Part shown: in pieces, positions 18,361-28,174 of the stretch
How the letters are laid out: each line of letters begins with the position of its first letter
Numbering within the stretch: the stretch's first letter is position 1
From: Pseudomonas morbosilactucae
GTDB taxonomy: Bacteria > Pseudomonadota > Gammaproteobacteria > Pseudomonadales > Pseudomonadaceae
Length of the DNA: 64,000 nucleotides
Assembly (NCBI RefSeq): GCF_023241715.1
Contig: NZ_JALQCW010000005.1
Coordinates: 1-64,000 of the forward strand
Direction of reading: 5' to 3'
Notes under the pieces: model-generated
What the model was told of the DNA's origin: nothing
The model's database searches: none
What the model saw: only the letters and a program-made list of their open reading frames with translations
Position numbers and translations under genes: made by a program

Positions 18361-18416
18361 TCGCGGTTCGCCGGCAAGCCGGCTCCACGGCCCTTTAGGA
18401 GCCGGCTTGCCCGCGA
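18361..18416. repeat. REP-like inverted repeat between yaaA and the deacetylase-like gene
   Basis: GCCGGCAAGCCGGCTCC and GGAGCCGGCTTGCCCGCGA face each other across an 11-base centre. The same GGAGCCGGCTTGCC core appears at the other REP-like sites of the window. It lies in the gap between divergently transcribed genes. Confidence 0.8.
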
Positions 18417-18482
18417 AGGGCCCTGATGCCTGGTGCTAATCAGCTATAGTGCCGCGCGGGTTTTGTTCTGGAGGCATCCCTT

Positions 18483-19607
18483 TTGCGTATCGCGTTTATC
18501 TTCTCGGCCTGGCTATTGAGCTTCAGTGCGTTGGCGGCGCCCAATGATGTGGCGACCCTGGACCGCAGCACCTGGCCGGAACAGCTCACCACGCCGACCC
18601 TGTTCGACGTCGCTTCGCGGGCCGAGATCCTCACCTTCGCCCGCGCCTTGCTGGTCAGCGAGGCCTGGGACGAAGCGTCGCTGAAGCAGCGCCTGGGTTT
18701 GCGGGTGATCAACATGGAGGCCATCGAGGCCTTGCGTGAGCGTCTCTGGCAGCGCTTGTTGAGCAACTACGAACAGGCCCAGCAAAGCTGTGACCAGGAC
18801 GCCTCGTTCTGCTTCCTGGTGGAAGACATGGCCACCTTGCGCGAGCAAGCCGGCAAGTTTCACCTGGACGACGAGTCCTTCTACATTCGCTGGGCCGAGC
18901 CGAGCCGCAATTTCCACGAGCAGTACCTGGACGAATTGATGCGCAAGGCCGCGCTGTTTCCCCAGACCAGCAGCGAAGTGGCGCTCTTCGGCGATCACGA
19001 GCGCAATGGCGACGAACTCAACGATCGGTTGTTCCTGCTGACCTTTGACAGCGCCGCCAACCTGGCGCCGGACAACACCCCGTGGCTCACCGAGTACCTG
19101 CGCAAGTCCAACCTCAGTGGGGTGTTTTTCGTCCTCGGCAACGATATTCAGAACCGCTTGAACCAGGCCTCGGTGGCCAGCCTGCAATCCCTGTATTCCC
19201 GGCAGTGCGTGGGCGTGCAGGGCTGGGAGTATCGCTCCCACAGCCATTGGCAGGATTGGCAGTATTCGGTGCAGCGCAGCGCCGACCTGGTGAAAAGCAA
19301 GCTGCCGGAAAACTACGTGCCGCTGTTTCGCCCGCCTTATGGGCAGCGTCGGGGCGATGCCCAGGCGTTCTTCAATGCCCAGGGCATGCAAGTGGCGTTG
19401 TGGAACATCGACGCCCAGGACGGCGCCGGCAAGCTCAAGGCTGAAGACAGTGGCCAGCGGGTACTCACGCTGATGCTGTTATGGCGTCACGGGGTGATCA
19501 GTTTCAATGCCAAGCAGGACGGCGTGAAGCGCACCTTGCCCTGGTTGCTGACGCAAACCGCGCAAAGCGGGATCGGTTGGGAAGATTGCCAGGATGGGTT
19601 TCGGTGA
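18483..19607 (+). CDS. exported polysaccharide deacetylase-like protein with a degenerate active site
   Basis: 374 residues with a cleavable signal peptide (FIFSAWLLSFSALAAP, residues 4-19), so probably periplasmic. Residues about 175-345 resemble the NodB/CE4 deacetylase fold: LLTFDSAA stands where the family has TFDDG, SHSHWQDW where it has an H-x3-H metal motif, then RPPYGQRRGD (good motif 3), ALWNIDAQD and a final LLWRHGVISFN. The second Asp of motif 1 is replaced and the His pair is altered, so catalysis by the usual metal mechanism is doubtful. The first ~170 residues match nothing I know. The start is a TTG at 18483 with TGGAG about 10 bases upstream. It could be a carbohydrate-binding relic rather than an enzyme. 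Confidence 0.8.
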   Translation: MRIAFIFSAWLLSFSALAAPNDVATLDRSTWPEQLTTPTLFDVASRAEILTFARALLVSEAWDEASLKQRLGLRVINMEAIEALRERLWQRLLSNYEQAQQSCDQDASFCFLVEDMATLREQAGKFHLDDESFYIRWAEPSRNFHEQYLDELMRKAALFPQTSSEVALFGDHERNGDELNDRLFLLTFDSAANLAPDNTPWLTEYLRKSNLSGVFFVLGNDIQNRLNQASVASLQSLYSRQCVGVQGWEYRSHSHWQDWQYSVQRSADLVKSKLPENYVPLFRPPYGQRRGDAQAFFNAQGMQVALWNIDAQDGAGKLKAEDSGQRVLTLMLLWRHGVISFNAKQDGVKRTLPWLLTQTAQSGIGWEDCQDGFR

Positions 19608-19952
19608 GTCGAAAAGCCCGTAAATACTGGCGATGACCTCAGAAACGGCTGATTTTTGCGAAGAATTCGCTGCAGGCGGACTTCCGACTTTAACGGCGCT
19701 GTGGCAGCTCGCCAAGGGCTTTTCGTCACTCTGAAAAATAAACATCAAAAAAGCGTCAAAGTGCTTTTTCCTGTCACGGTTTTTGGAGTATCAAGAAGTC
19801 AGACCGCCGAAACCTGCAACACAGGTGGCGTCTCCCAAGACTCCTTTTGTGTGCGGCCTGCCTGAACCCCGGCAATCGATTTCAGGCGGTCAATTCGAGG
19901 CGCAGTGCCGTCTGGTGCTGCGTCGACTGGCTCCCACATAAGGTGACCGAGT
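19608..19952 (+). other. structured non-coding region before phoH
   Basis: 345 bp without a gene. CGAAAAGCCC (19610-19619) is complementary to GGGCTTTTCG (19716-19725). A compact nested fold lies at about 19785-19842: GGAGT pairs with ACTCC, enclosing AGAC-GCC with GGC-GTCT and ACCTG with CAGGT, with TTTTG following. A third hairpin, GCCTGAA/TTCAGGC, is at 19860-19887. Together they suggest a transcribed, folded leader or a small RNA before phoH. No known riboswitch class is recognised. Confidence 0.45.
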
Positions 19953-21347
19953 ATGGATGATCACGGACGCAGCCCTTCTTCCAACCAGCCAATCCTTTAT
20001 GTACTCGATACCAATGTATTGATTCACGATCCAAACGCGTTGCTGAACTTCGAAGAACACCACGTCGCGATCCCGATGATCGTCCTGGAGGAACTCGACA
20101 AGCTCAAGAGTGGCCATCACAGCGTTGCCGCGGAGTGCCGCCAGGCCATCCGCCTGATTGACAAGACCCTCGGTGAGGCGTCGCCCGAGGATGTGGAACT
20201 GGGTGTGCCGATCCAGCGCGGCAAGAGCGGCCCCAAAGGCCTGTTGTCGATCCTGATGACCAAGCGCGCCGAGCCCAACAGCCTGCTGCCGGAAAACCTC
20301 AACGACAACATCATCATCAACCAGTTGATCGACCTGCACGCGCGCGACAAGGCACTGCGTGTGGTGCTGGTGACCAAAGACATCAACATGCGCCTCAAGG
20401 CACGCGCCTGCGGGATCGCGGCCGAGGACTACAGCACCGACCAACTGGTCGACGACGTGTCGCTGCTGCCCAATGGTTTTCACAACATGACCGGCTCTTT
20501 CTGGGACCGGGTGAGCAAGGTGGAAACCCGTCAGGACCACGGCCGCACCTGGCACCAGGTGCAACTGACGGACAACCTGCCCGCAGTGCACATCAACGAA
20601 TTCATCATCGATGAACAGGGCTTTGTCGGCTGGATCAAAGAGATCCGCGCCGACGTGCTGCTGATCCTCGACCTGCATCAGGAACCCCTGTTGCACCAGG
20701 AAGCCTGGGGCCTGAAACCGCGCGACATTTATCAGGGCCTGGCGCTCTATGCCTTGCTGGACCCGGACATTCACCTGGTCAACCTGTCCGGCGCTGCCGG
20801 TTCGGGTAAAACCATCCTGGCCCTGGCGGCTGCCATCGAGCAGACCATGGTCAGCAAGCGCTACCGGCGCATCATCGCCACCCGCAGCGTGCAGGGGCTG
20901 GACCAGGAGATCGGCTTCCTGCCGGGCACCGAAGCGGAAAAAATGGAGCCGTGGCTCGGCGCCATCACTGACAACCTCGAAGCCCTGCATATGGATGACG
21001 AGAACACCCATGGCAGCGTCGACTATATCCTCAGCAAGGTGCCGTTGCAGTTCAAATCCCTGAACTACATCCGCGGTCGCAGCTTCCAGCAGAGCCTGAT
21101 TCTGATCGATGAATGCCAGAACCTGACCCCGCACCAGATGAAAACCATCATCACCCGTGCCGGCGCCGGTTCGAAAGTGGTGTGCCTGGGCAACCTGGCG
21201 CAGATCGATACCCCTTACCTGTCGGCCACCAGTTCCGGGCTGACCTACCTCACCGAGCGCTTCAAGGACTTCCCCAACGGTGTACACATCACCCTGCAAG
21301 GGGTGCCCCGTTCGATCCTGGCGGAATACGCCGAAAGCCACCTGTAA
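19953..21347 (+). CDS. PhoH family protein with N-terminal PIN domain
   Basis: 464 residues: a PIN-type nuclease domain (ILYVLDTNVLIHDPNAL, residues 12-28, with acidic residues continuing to about 150) fused to a PhoH ATPase domain. The latter has Walker A SGAAGSGKTILAL near 282 and Walker B LILIDECQNLT near 385. This PhoH2-like arrangement occurs in enzymes that unwind and cleave RNA in mycobacteria, but the role in Pseudomonas is not settled. The ATG at 19953 follows AAGGTGA by 6 bases. A clear terminator follows the stop. Confidence 0.93.
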   Translation: MDDHGRSPSSNQPILYVLDTNVLIHDPNALLNFEEHHVAIPMIVLEELDKLKSGHHSVAAECRQAIRLIDKTLGEASPEDVELGVPIQRGKSGPKGLLSILMTKRAEPNSLLPENLNDNIIINQLIDLHARDKALRVVLVTKDINMRLKARACGIAAEDYSTDQLVDDVSLLPNGFHNMTGSFWDRVSKVETRQDHGRTWHQVQLTDNLPAVHINEFIIDEQGFVGWIKEIRADVLLILDLHQEPLLHQEAWGLKPRDIYQGLALYALLDPDIHLVNLSGAAGSGKTILALAAAIEQTMVSKRYRRIIATRSVQGLDQEIGFLPGTEAEKMEPWLGAITDNLEALHMDDENTHGSVDYILSKVPLQFKSLNYIRGRSFQQSLILIDECQNLTPHQMKTIITRAGAGSKVVCLGNLAQIDTPYLSATSSGLTYLTERFKDFPNGVHITLQGVPRSILAEYAESHL

Positions 21348-21366
21348 CCCCTTAACCTTCACCTCT

Positions 21367-21393
21367 ACGGGCGGCCTTCGGGTCGCCCGTTTT
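21367..21393 (+). terminator. rho-independent terminator after phoH
   Basis: ACGGGCGGCC and GGTCGCCCGT form a stem capped by a TTCG tetraloop at 21367-21390, followed by a run of T. It begins 19 bp after the phoH stop. Confidence 0.9.
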
Positions 21394-21462
21394 GCGTTCC
21401 GGGTAGCGGGCTGGGTTATTCTGCGGGCCCGCCGTTGAGCGTCCCCGTTGGAAAAGAACCGG

Positions 21463-22383
21463 ATGGCCACCGTCTCCCTGCGCAATATCGACCTGAATTT
21501 GCTGGTGGTGCTCGATGCCCTGCTGACCGAGAAGCACGTGACCCGCACCGGTGAGCGCCTGCACCTGAGCCAGCCGGCCATCAGCCACTCCCTGGGGAAG
21601 TTGCGTGCGTTGCTGGACGACCCGATCCTGATCCGCCAGGGCAGTGAAGTGGTGCTCAGTGTTCAGGCGCAGAACCTCCAGGCGCCGTTGCGGGAGATCC
21701 TCAGCCAGATCGAAGGCCTGCTCGGCAAGTCCCTGGATTTCGACCCCGCCAGCTCTCAGCGGGTGTTCCACTTGGCGATGTCCGACTACGGTGCGGCCAT
21801 TGTGCTGCCCAGGCTGCTGGTGCGCTTGCGCGAGCAGGCGCCCAATACCCGGCTGGTGGTCACCCAGGGCAGCCGCCACGGCATGCTTGAGCAGGTCGCC
21901 CAAGGCAAGATCGACCTGGCCCTGGGGGTGTTTCCGAGTGTCGCGGCGCAGATCGTCAGTGAAGTGTTGTTCGAGGAAACCTTTTCCTGCCTGCTGGACC
22001 GCAGCACCTTGGCCGACCACGGCGTACTCGACTTGCCGGGCTACCTGGCACGCCCCCATCTGCTGGTGTCGATGGACGGCAGCGCCCAGGGTGAAGTGGA
22101 TACCGCCCTGCGTGGCCTGGGGTTGCAGCGGCATATCGCGGTCAGCGTGCCCCATTGGGGAACCGCACCGGGGATGATCCACGGCACGGACCTGATCCTC
22201 ACCGTGGCCACCCGGACCCTGGATGAGGTCTTGCTCAATCCACAGTTGATCCAGTTGAACCCGCCCTTGGCGATTCCGCCTTTTCCCTTTGTGCAGATCT
22301 GGCATCAACGCTTTGACGATGACCCGGCCCATGCCTGGCTGCGCGAGCAAGTGCGGCAGGTGATTGCCCAGGACCCCGCTTAA
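21463..22383 (+). CDS. LysR family transcriptional regulator
   Basis: 306 residues. The N-terminal winged helix-turn-helix (DLNLLVVLDALLTEKHVTRTGERLHLSQPAISHSLGKLRALLDDPIL) is typical of NodD/LeuO-like LysR proteins. A linker and a periplasmic-binding-protein-like effector domain follow from about residue 95. The ATG at 21463 is preferred; a TTG at 21448 would add five residues. Its stop codon overlaps the stop of the facing YdcZ-type gene. The effector is unknown, and the neighbour is a candidate target only by position. Confidence 0.92.
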   Translation: MATVSLRNIDLNLLVVLDALLTEKHVTRTGERLHLSQPAISHSLGKLRALLDDPILIRQGSEVVLSVQAQNLQAPLREILSQIEGLLGKSLDFDPASSQRVFHLAMSDYGAAIVLPRLLVRLREQAPNTRLVVTQGSRHGMLEQVAQGKIDLALGVFPSVAAQIVSEVLFEETFSCLLDRSTLADHGVLDLPGYLARPHLLVSMDGSAQGEVDTALRGLGLQRHIAVSVPHWGTAPGMIHGTDLILTVATRTLDEVLLNPQLIQLNPPLAIPPFPFVQIWHQRFDDDPAHAWLREQVRQVIAQDPA

Positions 22384-22829
22384 GCCCGGGTAGTGATGAG
22401 AAAACCGACGATCACGATCGCCACCCCCACGAGTTTCTTCAGGCTGACCTCACGCTGGGGCAGGCCCACCAGACCGAAGCGATCGATGATCAGGGAGATC
22501 GCCAGTTGGCCGACGATCACCGCCATGATGAAGTTCAGGGCCCCCAGGCGCGGGGCGATGAGCAGCGCGGTAGTGATGTAGAAGACCCCGGCGATGCCGC
22601 CCATCCAGATCCACCAGGGGCCGTTTTGCAGGGCGGCGACCAGGTTGGGGCGCGGCACCTTGATAAAGATCAGGATCAGCGCCAGGGCCAGCAGGCTGAT
22701 CAGCAGCGAGACCCCGGTGGCCCAGAGCGGGTGGCCGAGTAACTGGCCCAGCCGGGCATTGGTACCGGCTTGCAGGGGCACGGCAAACCCGGCCAGCAAG
22801 CTGAGAAGTATCGGGATAAACAGCGTCAT
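22380..22829 (-). CDS. DMT-superfamily inner-membrane protein, YdcZ/DUF606 type
   Basis: 149 residues with about five hydrophobic helices, beginning IPILLSLLAGFAVPLQAGTNARLG, a signature of the YdcZ (DUF606) half-size transporter-like proteins. GPWWIWMGGIAGVFYITTALLIAPRLG and LVGLPQREVSLKKLVGVAIVIVGF are also typical. The ATG at 22829 gives the standard family length; the frame is open upstream without conserved sequence. Substrate unknown. It is convergent with the LysR gene, their stops sharing TTAA. Confidence 0.9.
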   Translation of the reverse strand: MTLFIPILLSLLAGFAVPLQAGTNARLGQLLGHPLWATGVSLLISLLALALILIFIKVPRPNLVAALQNGPWWIWMGGIAGVFYITTALLIAPRLGALNFIMAVIVGQLAISLIIDRFGLVGLPQREVSLKKLVGVAIVIVGFLITTRA

Positions 22830-22993
22830 AAGGGCTTCTCCTGTAGGGCGTTGTTTTGTACGTGGCGGCGCGCGTGGCGGCCAATTCGTTGTTCTGATGC
22901 GCGGTATTCGCCGGGCTGATCGGCCCGTCAATCAACAGTGCGAGAAATTGACCCGCAGGTTTACAATCCGGGTTCCTGATCAGGAGTAACCCC

Positions 22994-23467
22994 GTGCTGA
23001 CCCATCTCGATTCCCAAGGCCGCGCCAATATGGTCGACGTCACCGATAAAGCCGTGACGTTCCGTGAGGCGGTGGCTGAAGCCCGGGTGCGCATGCGCCC
23101 CGAAACCCTGCAAATGATCGTCAGTGGCGGCCACCCGAAAGGCGATGTGTTCGCCGTGGCGCGGATTGCCGGGATCCAGGCGGCAAAGAAAACCAGCGAC
23201 CTGATTCCGTTGTGCCATCCGTTGATGCTCACCAGCGTCAAGGTCGAGTTGAGTGCCGAAGGGACGGACGCGGTGCGCATTCAGGCACGCTGCAAGCTGT
23301 CCGGGCAGACCGGGGTAGAGATGGAGGCCTTGACCGCCGCCAGCGTCGCCGCGCTGACGATTTATGACATGTGCAAGGCGGTAGACCGGGGCATGACCAT
23401 CGAAAGCGTGCGCCTGCTGGAGAAGCTCGGCGGCAAGAGCGGCCATTACCAGGCAGGTGAGGCATGA
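22994..23467 (+). CDS. moaC: cyclic pyranopterin monophosphate synthase MoaC
   Basis: 157 residues, full length. With MoaA it converts GTP to cyclic pyranopterin monophosphate in molybdenum-cofactor synthesis. Conserved [30 protein letters not shown] (active-site His), [28 protein letters not shown] and EKLGGKSG (catalytic Lys) are all present. The start is a GTG at 22994 with CAGGAG about 9 bases upstream. The stop overlaps the moaD ATG by 4 bases, marking a coupled moaCDE operon. Confidence 0.97.
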   Translation: MLTHLDSQGRANMVDVTDKAVTFREAVAEARVRMRPETLQMIVSGGHPKGDVFAVARIAGIQAAKKTSDLIPLCHPLMLTSVKVELSAEGTDAVRIQARCKLSGQTGVEMEALTAASVAALTIYDMCKAVDRGMTIESVRLLEKLGGKSGHYQAGEA

Positions 23468-23706
23468 AGATCAACGTCAAGTACTTCGCCCGTTACCGTG
23501 AAACGCTGGGCACCGACGGGCTGCAAGTGGAAGGGGAGTTCGCCAGCGTCGAGGCGCTGCGTGCGCACCTGGTCCAGGCACACGGGGCCCAGGTGCTCAA
23601 TGAGCAGAACCTGATGTGTGCCCGCAACGAAGACCTCTGCCCATTGGACGAGCCCTTGGCGGACGGCGACGAAGTGGCGTTTTTCCCCACTGTGACCGGG
23701 GGCTGA
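23464..23706 (+). CDS. moaD: molybdopterin synthase sulfur carrier subunit MoaD
   Basis: 80-residue ubiquitin-like sulfur carrier ending in the diagnostic FFPTVTGG, whose terminal glycine is thiocarboxylated by Moe[17 protein letters not shown] at the start is typical. It overlaps moaC by 4 bases and ends 1 bp before moaE, so the two synthase subunits are made together. Confidence 0.96.
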   Translation: MKINVKYFARYRETLGTDGLQVEGEFASVEALRAHLVQAHGAQVLNEQNLMCARNEDLCPLDEPLADGDEVAFFPTVTGG

Positions 23707-23707
23707 G

Positions 23708-24160
23708 ATGGCGATTCGGGTGCAGGCCGGAGCCTTTGATCCTGGCGCGGAAGTCAACGCCATGCACGCCGCCGATGTGGGCGTGGGGGCGGTGGTGAGC
23801 TTTGTCGGCTATGTGCGCGACTTCAATGACGGGCGCGATGTGGCGGGCATGTTTCTCGAGCATTACCCGGGCATGACCGAAAAGGCCTTGGGCAAGATCG
23901 CCGACGAGGCGCAGCAACGCTGGCCGCTGCTCAAGCTCGAAGTGTTGCACCGCGTCGGGGCATTGGAGCCGGGCGAACCCATTGTGTTTGTCGGCGCCGC
24001 CAGCGCCCACCGCCAGGCGGCCTTCGACGCTTGCGCCTTTGTCATGGACTACCTGAAGACCCGCGCTCCCTTCTGGAAAAAAGAGCAGACCAGCGACGGC
24101 CCGCGCTGGGTGGAAGGACGCGACAGCGATCACGCGGCCGCCGACCGCTGGAAAGCCTGA
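23708..24160 (+). CDS. moaE: molybdopterin synthase catalytic subunit MoaE
   Basis: 150 residues. It transfers sulfur from MoaD to cyclic pyranopterin monophosphate to make molybdopterin. Family motifs VVSFVGYVRDFNDG, LEHYPGMTEK, HRVGALEPGE, SAHRQAAFDAC and the active-site DYLKTRAPFWKKE are present. It is the last gene of moaCDE and is followed by a strong palindrome. Confidence 0.96.
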   Translation: MAIRVQAGAFDPGAEVNAMHAADVGVGAVVSFVGYVRDFNDGRDVAGMFLEHYPGMTEKALGKIADEAQQRWPLLKLEVLHRVGALEPGEPIVFVGAASAHRQAAFDACAFVMDYLKTRAPFWKKEQTSDGPRWVEGRDSDHAAADRWKA

Positions 24161-24180
24161 GCTTGCCCCTGAGCCACCGC

Positions 24181-24204
24181 TAATCGCCGGCATTCCGGCG
24201 ATTA
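24181..24204 (+). terminator. hairpin after moaE
   Basis: A perfect 10-bp stem (TAATCGCCGG / CCGGCGATTA) with loop CATT lies 20 bp past the moaE stop. No T-run follows, so it is either a weak intrinsic terminator or a 3'-end stabiliser. Confidence 0.65.
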
Positions 24205-24303
24205 TGCTTCCTGGTCCTTATTTTCCTTTCCTCACGTACGCAATCCCTGTGCGCAAGCCTTAGCGCGAATCCAGTGTGCGTGTCGCATTGACGTAAAATA
24301 CAC

Positions 24304-24320
24304 AAAAGTCCAATATGGAA
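24304..24320 (+). promoter_or_regulatory. palindromic operator shared with the dauB promoter
   Basis: AAAAGTCCAATATGGAA contains the palindrome TCCA-N3-TGGA (24309-24319), centred about 83 bp upstream of the binding-protein ATG. The same AAAAGTCCA-NN-ATGGAA string, differing only in the two central bases, lies just upstream of dauB. DauR, encoded between them, is the obvious candidate ligand. Confidence 0.6.
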
Positions 24321-24396
24321 TTACAAGTACAAAATATGGCTGTGCGTTTACTTTTTCTTCTGTCTTGCCAAACCAACAACTCCAGCGAGAAACCCC

Positions 24397-25173
24397 ATGA
24401 AGAAGCTTCCCCTGATCACTGGCCTGGCCTTCAGCTTGTTGGCCTGCAGCAGCGTGTTCGCCGCTGAGAAAACCCTGCGCATCGGCATTGAAGCCGCCTA
24501 CCCACCGTTTGCGTTCAAGACGTCCGAGGGCAAGATCAGCGGCTTTGACTACGACATCGGCAATGCCTTGTGCGCGCAGATGCAGGTCAAGTGCGAGTGG
24601 ATCGAAGGCGAGTTCGACGGGCTGATTCCGTCGTTGAAGGTGAAAAAAATCGATGCCGCGCTGTCGTCGATGACCATCACCGAAGAGCGCAAGAAATCCG
24701 TGGATTTCACTCACAAGTACTACTTCACCTCGTCGCGCCTGGTGATGAAGCAGGGCGCGGTGGTGGATGACCAGTACGCCAGCCTCAAGGGCAAGACCAT
24801 TGGTGTACAGCGCGCCACCACCACCGACCGTTATGCCACTGAAGTCCTCGAACCCAAGGGCATCAAGGTGGTGCGCTACAGCAACAACGAAGAGATTTAC
24901 ATGGACCTGACGTCCGCTCGCCTGGACGCGATCTTCGCCGACACCATTCCGCTGGAGGACTTTCTATCCATGCCACGCGGAGCGGGTTATGCCTTTGTCG
25001 GGCCAGAGTTGAAAGATCCGAAATACGTCGGCGAAGGCGCTGGGATTGCCGTGCGCAAAGGCAACAAGGAACTGCTAGGGGAGCTGAACCAGGCCATCGA
25101 CGGGATTCGTGCCAATGGCGAATACCAGAAGATCCAGGCCAAGTACTTCAAGTCGGACATTTACGGCGATTGA
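24397..25173 (+). CDS. periplasmic amino-acid-binding protein (Lys/Arg/ornithine type) beside the dau genes
   Basis: 258 residues, SBP_bac_3 family. The signal peptide is [20 protein letters not shown]. Ligand-site signatures [31 protein letters not shown] and the [15 protein letters not shown] hinge resemble ArgT/AotJ basic amino acid receptors. No permease or ATPase genes adjoin, so it must share a transporter encoded elsewhere or act alone. It faces the dauBAR operon, and a binding protein occupies the same place in P. aeruginosa (PA3865). D-arginine or D-lysine capture is a reasonable inference from context and from the shared operator. Confidence 0.93.
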   Translation: MKKLPLITGLAFSLLACSSVFAAEKTLRIGIEAAYPPFAFKTSEGKISGFDYDIGNALCAQMQVKCEWIEGEFDGLIPSLKVKKIDAALSSMTITEERKKSVDFTHKYYFTSSRLVMKQGAVVDDQYASLKGKTIGVQRATTTDRYATEVLEPKGIKVVRYSNNEEIYMDLTSARLDAIFADTIPLEDFLSMPRGAGYAFVGPELKDPKYVGEGAGIAVRKGNKELLGELNQAIDGIRANGEYQKIQAKYFKSDIYGD

Positions 25174-25210
25174 TCCCAGCGCCTGTCGGCGATCCTCTAC
25201 AGAGGCGGGC

Positions 25211-25837
25211 TCAGCTCTTGAGCTCCTTGAGGTGCTTGTACACCGTCGCCCGCCCCATGTTCAGCACGTTGGCCACATAGTTGGAGGCGCTTTTGCCCTT
25301 GAAGGCGCCTTCGGCATGCAGGGCCAGCACCAGCTCGCGCTTATGGTCGCGGTTCAGCAGGTTCAGGCCTAGCTGGCGCTCGCGCAGCCAGTTGTGCAGG
25401 AAGATGTTGATTCGCTCTTGCCAGTCATCGCGGAATAAAGAATCCGGCTGCGGGATCAGTTTGCTCGGGGACAGAAACAGGTCCAGGGCGGCCTTGGCGT
25501 TCTCGAACAGGGAAATATTCAGGTTGATGCACAGCACCGCCAGCGGTTGGCCTTGGCTGTCGCGCAGCACGCTGCTCAGGCTGCGAATTTTCTGACCATC
25601 CCAGTTGAGCTTTTCGTAAGGCCCGATATTACGTTCGCTGACGTCCTCGCTCAGCATGTCTTCCAGCGCTGCGTCGTCGCCCACTTCTCGTTTGGAAATG
25701 TTGTTGGCGATGTAGTCGATCTTCTGCGTGCGCAGGTCGTGGATCACCACTTCGGCATGGGGGAAGAACAGGGTGGCAATGGCGTCGGCGATGGCGCGGA
25801 AATTGTCCAGGGCCGGGTCCTGTGTGGGGGATGTCAT
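25211..25837 (-). CDS. dauR: transcriptional regulator DauR (YheO-like PAS plus HTH)
   Basis: 208 residues. The N-terminal YheO-like PAS domain (IADAIATLFFPHAEVVIHDLRTQKIDYIANNISKREVGD) is followed by a C-terminal DNA-binding domain ending GKSASNYVANVLNMGRATVYKHLKELKS. This matches DauR, the D-arginine-responsive repressor of dauBAR in P. aeruginosa. The ATG at 25837 fits the family; upstream in-frame codons overlap the intergenic region. It is the third gene after dauB and dauA, so repression is probably autogenous. Confidence 0.9.
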   Translation of the reverse strand: MTSPTQDPALDNFRAIADAIATLFFPHAEVVIHDLRTQKIDYIANNISKREVGDDAALEDMLSEDVSERNIGPYEKLNWDGQKIRSLSSVLRDSQGQPLAVLCINLNISLFENAKAALDLFLSPSKLIPQPDSLFRDDWQERINIFLHNWLRERQLGLNLLNRDHKRELVLALHAEGAFKGKSASNYVANVLNMGRATVYKHLKELKS

Positions 25838-25926
25838 GGTGAAAGCTCCAAGCGGCGTCAGCGCCCTGTCAGGCAGGGCGCTGGGAGTGTGCCGCAATCG
25901 CGTGGGCGCGTCACCTGAGGCGCGGT

Positions 25927-27123
<1,197 letters not shown>

Positions 27124-27137
27124 TCACAGGGCTGTTT

Positions 27138-28097
27138 TTATAAGATGGTGTGCTGTTGCAGACGGTAAAGGGCGTTGGCCAGGGCGATGTCTTCCAGGCC
27201 CAGGCCGATGGAGCGGAAGAACACATGACGCTGAGGGTCTGCTGCCGGCGTCTGGCCGCTGAGCAGCTCCGGCAGGTCGCCGATGATTGCCTGTGGGTCC
27301 CAGCCATGTTGTTCGCCGGCAATCAGCATCTCCCCGGCCGAGCCCGGGGTCGTGCGGCGGTAATCACAATACACCTGCAGGGTTGCCAGGGATTGGGGCG
27401 GCACTTCATGGGCACGGGGCGCATTGGTGCTGATGGAGGTGATCAGCGCCGGCTTGGCCAGCTCTCGCGGGTCCAGCACCGGGGCGGCGGAAGAGGTGCA
27501 GAGCATGATCACATCTGCGTCCTGCACTGCCTCGTCGCGGCTGTCGGCCAGGCTCAGGCGTGGGTCCAGGGCGCTGAGACGGGCGCGCTCCTCGGCGGTT
27601 TTGGCGGCCAGGCTCGGGGAGTACAGGCGGATGCTCTGCCACGGCCGCAGGCCTTTGACGTAATGCAGGTGCGCCAGGGCCACCGGGCCGCTGCCGATGA
27701 TGCACAGGTGCCGGGCGTCTTGCCTGGCCAGGGCGTCGACCGCCACCGCCGTGGTCGCGGCGGTGCGGGCCGTGGTCAGTTCGCCGGCATCGCAGAGCAG
27801 CAGAGGCTGGCCGCTGTCCATGGACATCAGCAGGGTCCAGGCGGTGACCAGTGGCCCCTCGTTGCGCACGATGTAGGGCGAGGTCTTGACCCCGTAGACC
27901 CGATCCTCGGCCAGCACCCCCAGGTAATTGATGAAGTCGCCCCCGCCCTGGGGAAACTCGACCAACTGTTGGGCCGGTTGCACCGCCTGCCCGGCCGCCA
28001 GGTCACGGAACAGCTTGCGCAGGATCTGCGGCACGTCGATGCGCGCCAGAAGCGCCTGGGCTTGAGGCTGGGCAATCACATAAGGCGTGCTGGACAT
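27138..28097 (-). CDS. dauB: ornithine cyclodeaminase/mu-crystallin family L-arginine dehydrogenase DauB
   Basis: 319 residues. It should reduce the 2-ketoarginine made by DauA to L-arginine with NAD(P)H, completing D-to-L conversion. The Rossmann signature CIIGSGPVALAHLHYVKGL is near 130-150, preceded by LLCDAGELTTARTAATTAVAVDAL; VIMLCTSSAAPVLD and SISTNAPRAHEVP are also family-typical. It is the first gene of the dau operon, with the TCCA-N3-TGGA palindrome 42 bp before its ATG and a terminator separating it from rhlB. Confidence 0.93.
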   Translation of the reverse strand: MSSTPYVIAQPQAQALLARIDVPQILRKLFRDLAAGQAVQPAQQLVEFPQGGGDFINYLGVLAEDRVYGVKTSPYIVRNEGPLVTAWTLLMSMDSGQPLLLCDAGELTTARTAATTAVAVDALARQDARHLCIIGSGPVALAHLHYVKGLRPWQSIRLYSPSLAAKTAEERARLSALDPRLSLADSRDEAVQDADVIMLCTSSAAPVLDPRELAKPALITSISTNAPRAHEVPPQSLATLQVYCDYRRTTPGSAGEMLIAGEQHGWDPQAIIGDLPELLSGQTPAADPQRHVFFRSIGLGLEDIALANALYRLQQHTIL

Positions 28098-28132
28098 GCG
28101 GCGTTCCCTTGAAGTTGTGAGTAAACTAATTT

Positions 28133-28149
28133 TTCCATTATGGACTTTT
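28133..28149 (-). promoter_or_regulatory. palindromic operator upstream of dauB
   Basis: On the minus strand AAAAGTCCATAATGGAA contains TCCA-N3-TGGA (28134-28144). It is centred 42 bp upstream of dauB, where a repressor would block transcription. It matches the site before the facing binding-protein gene in 15 of 17 positions. Confidence 0.65.
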
Positions 28150-28174
28150 AGATATCTATCGCAATCTCCAGGCG

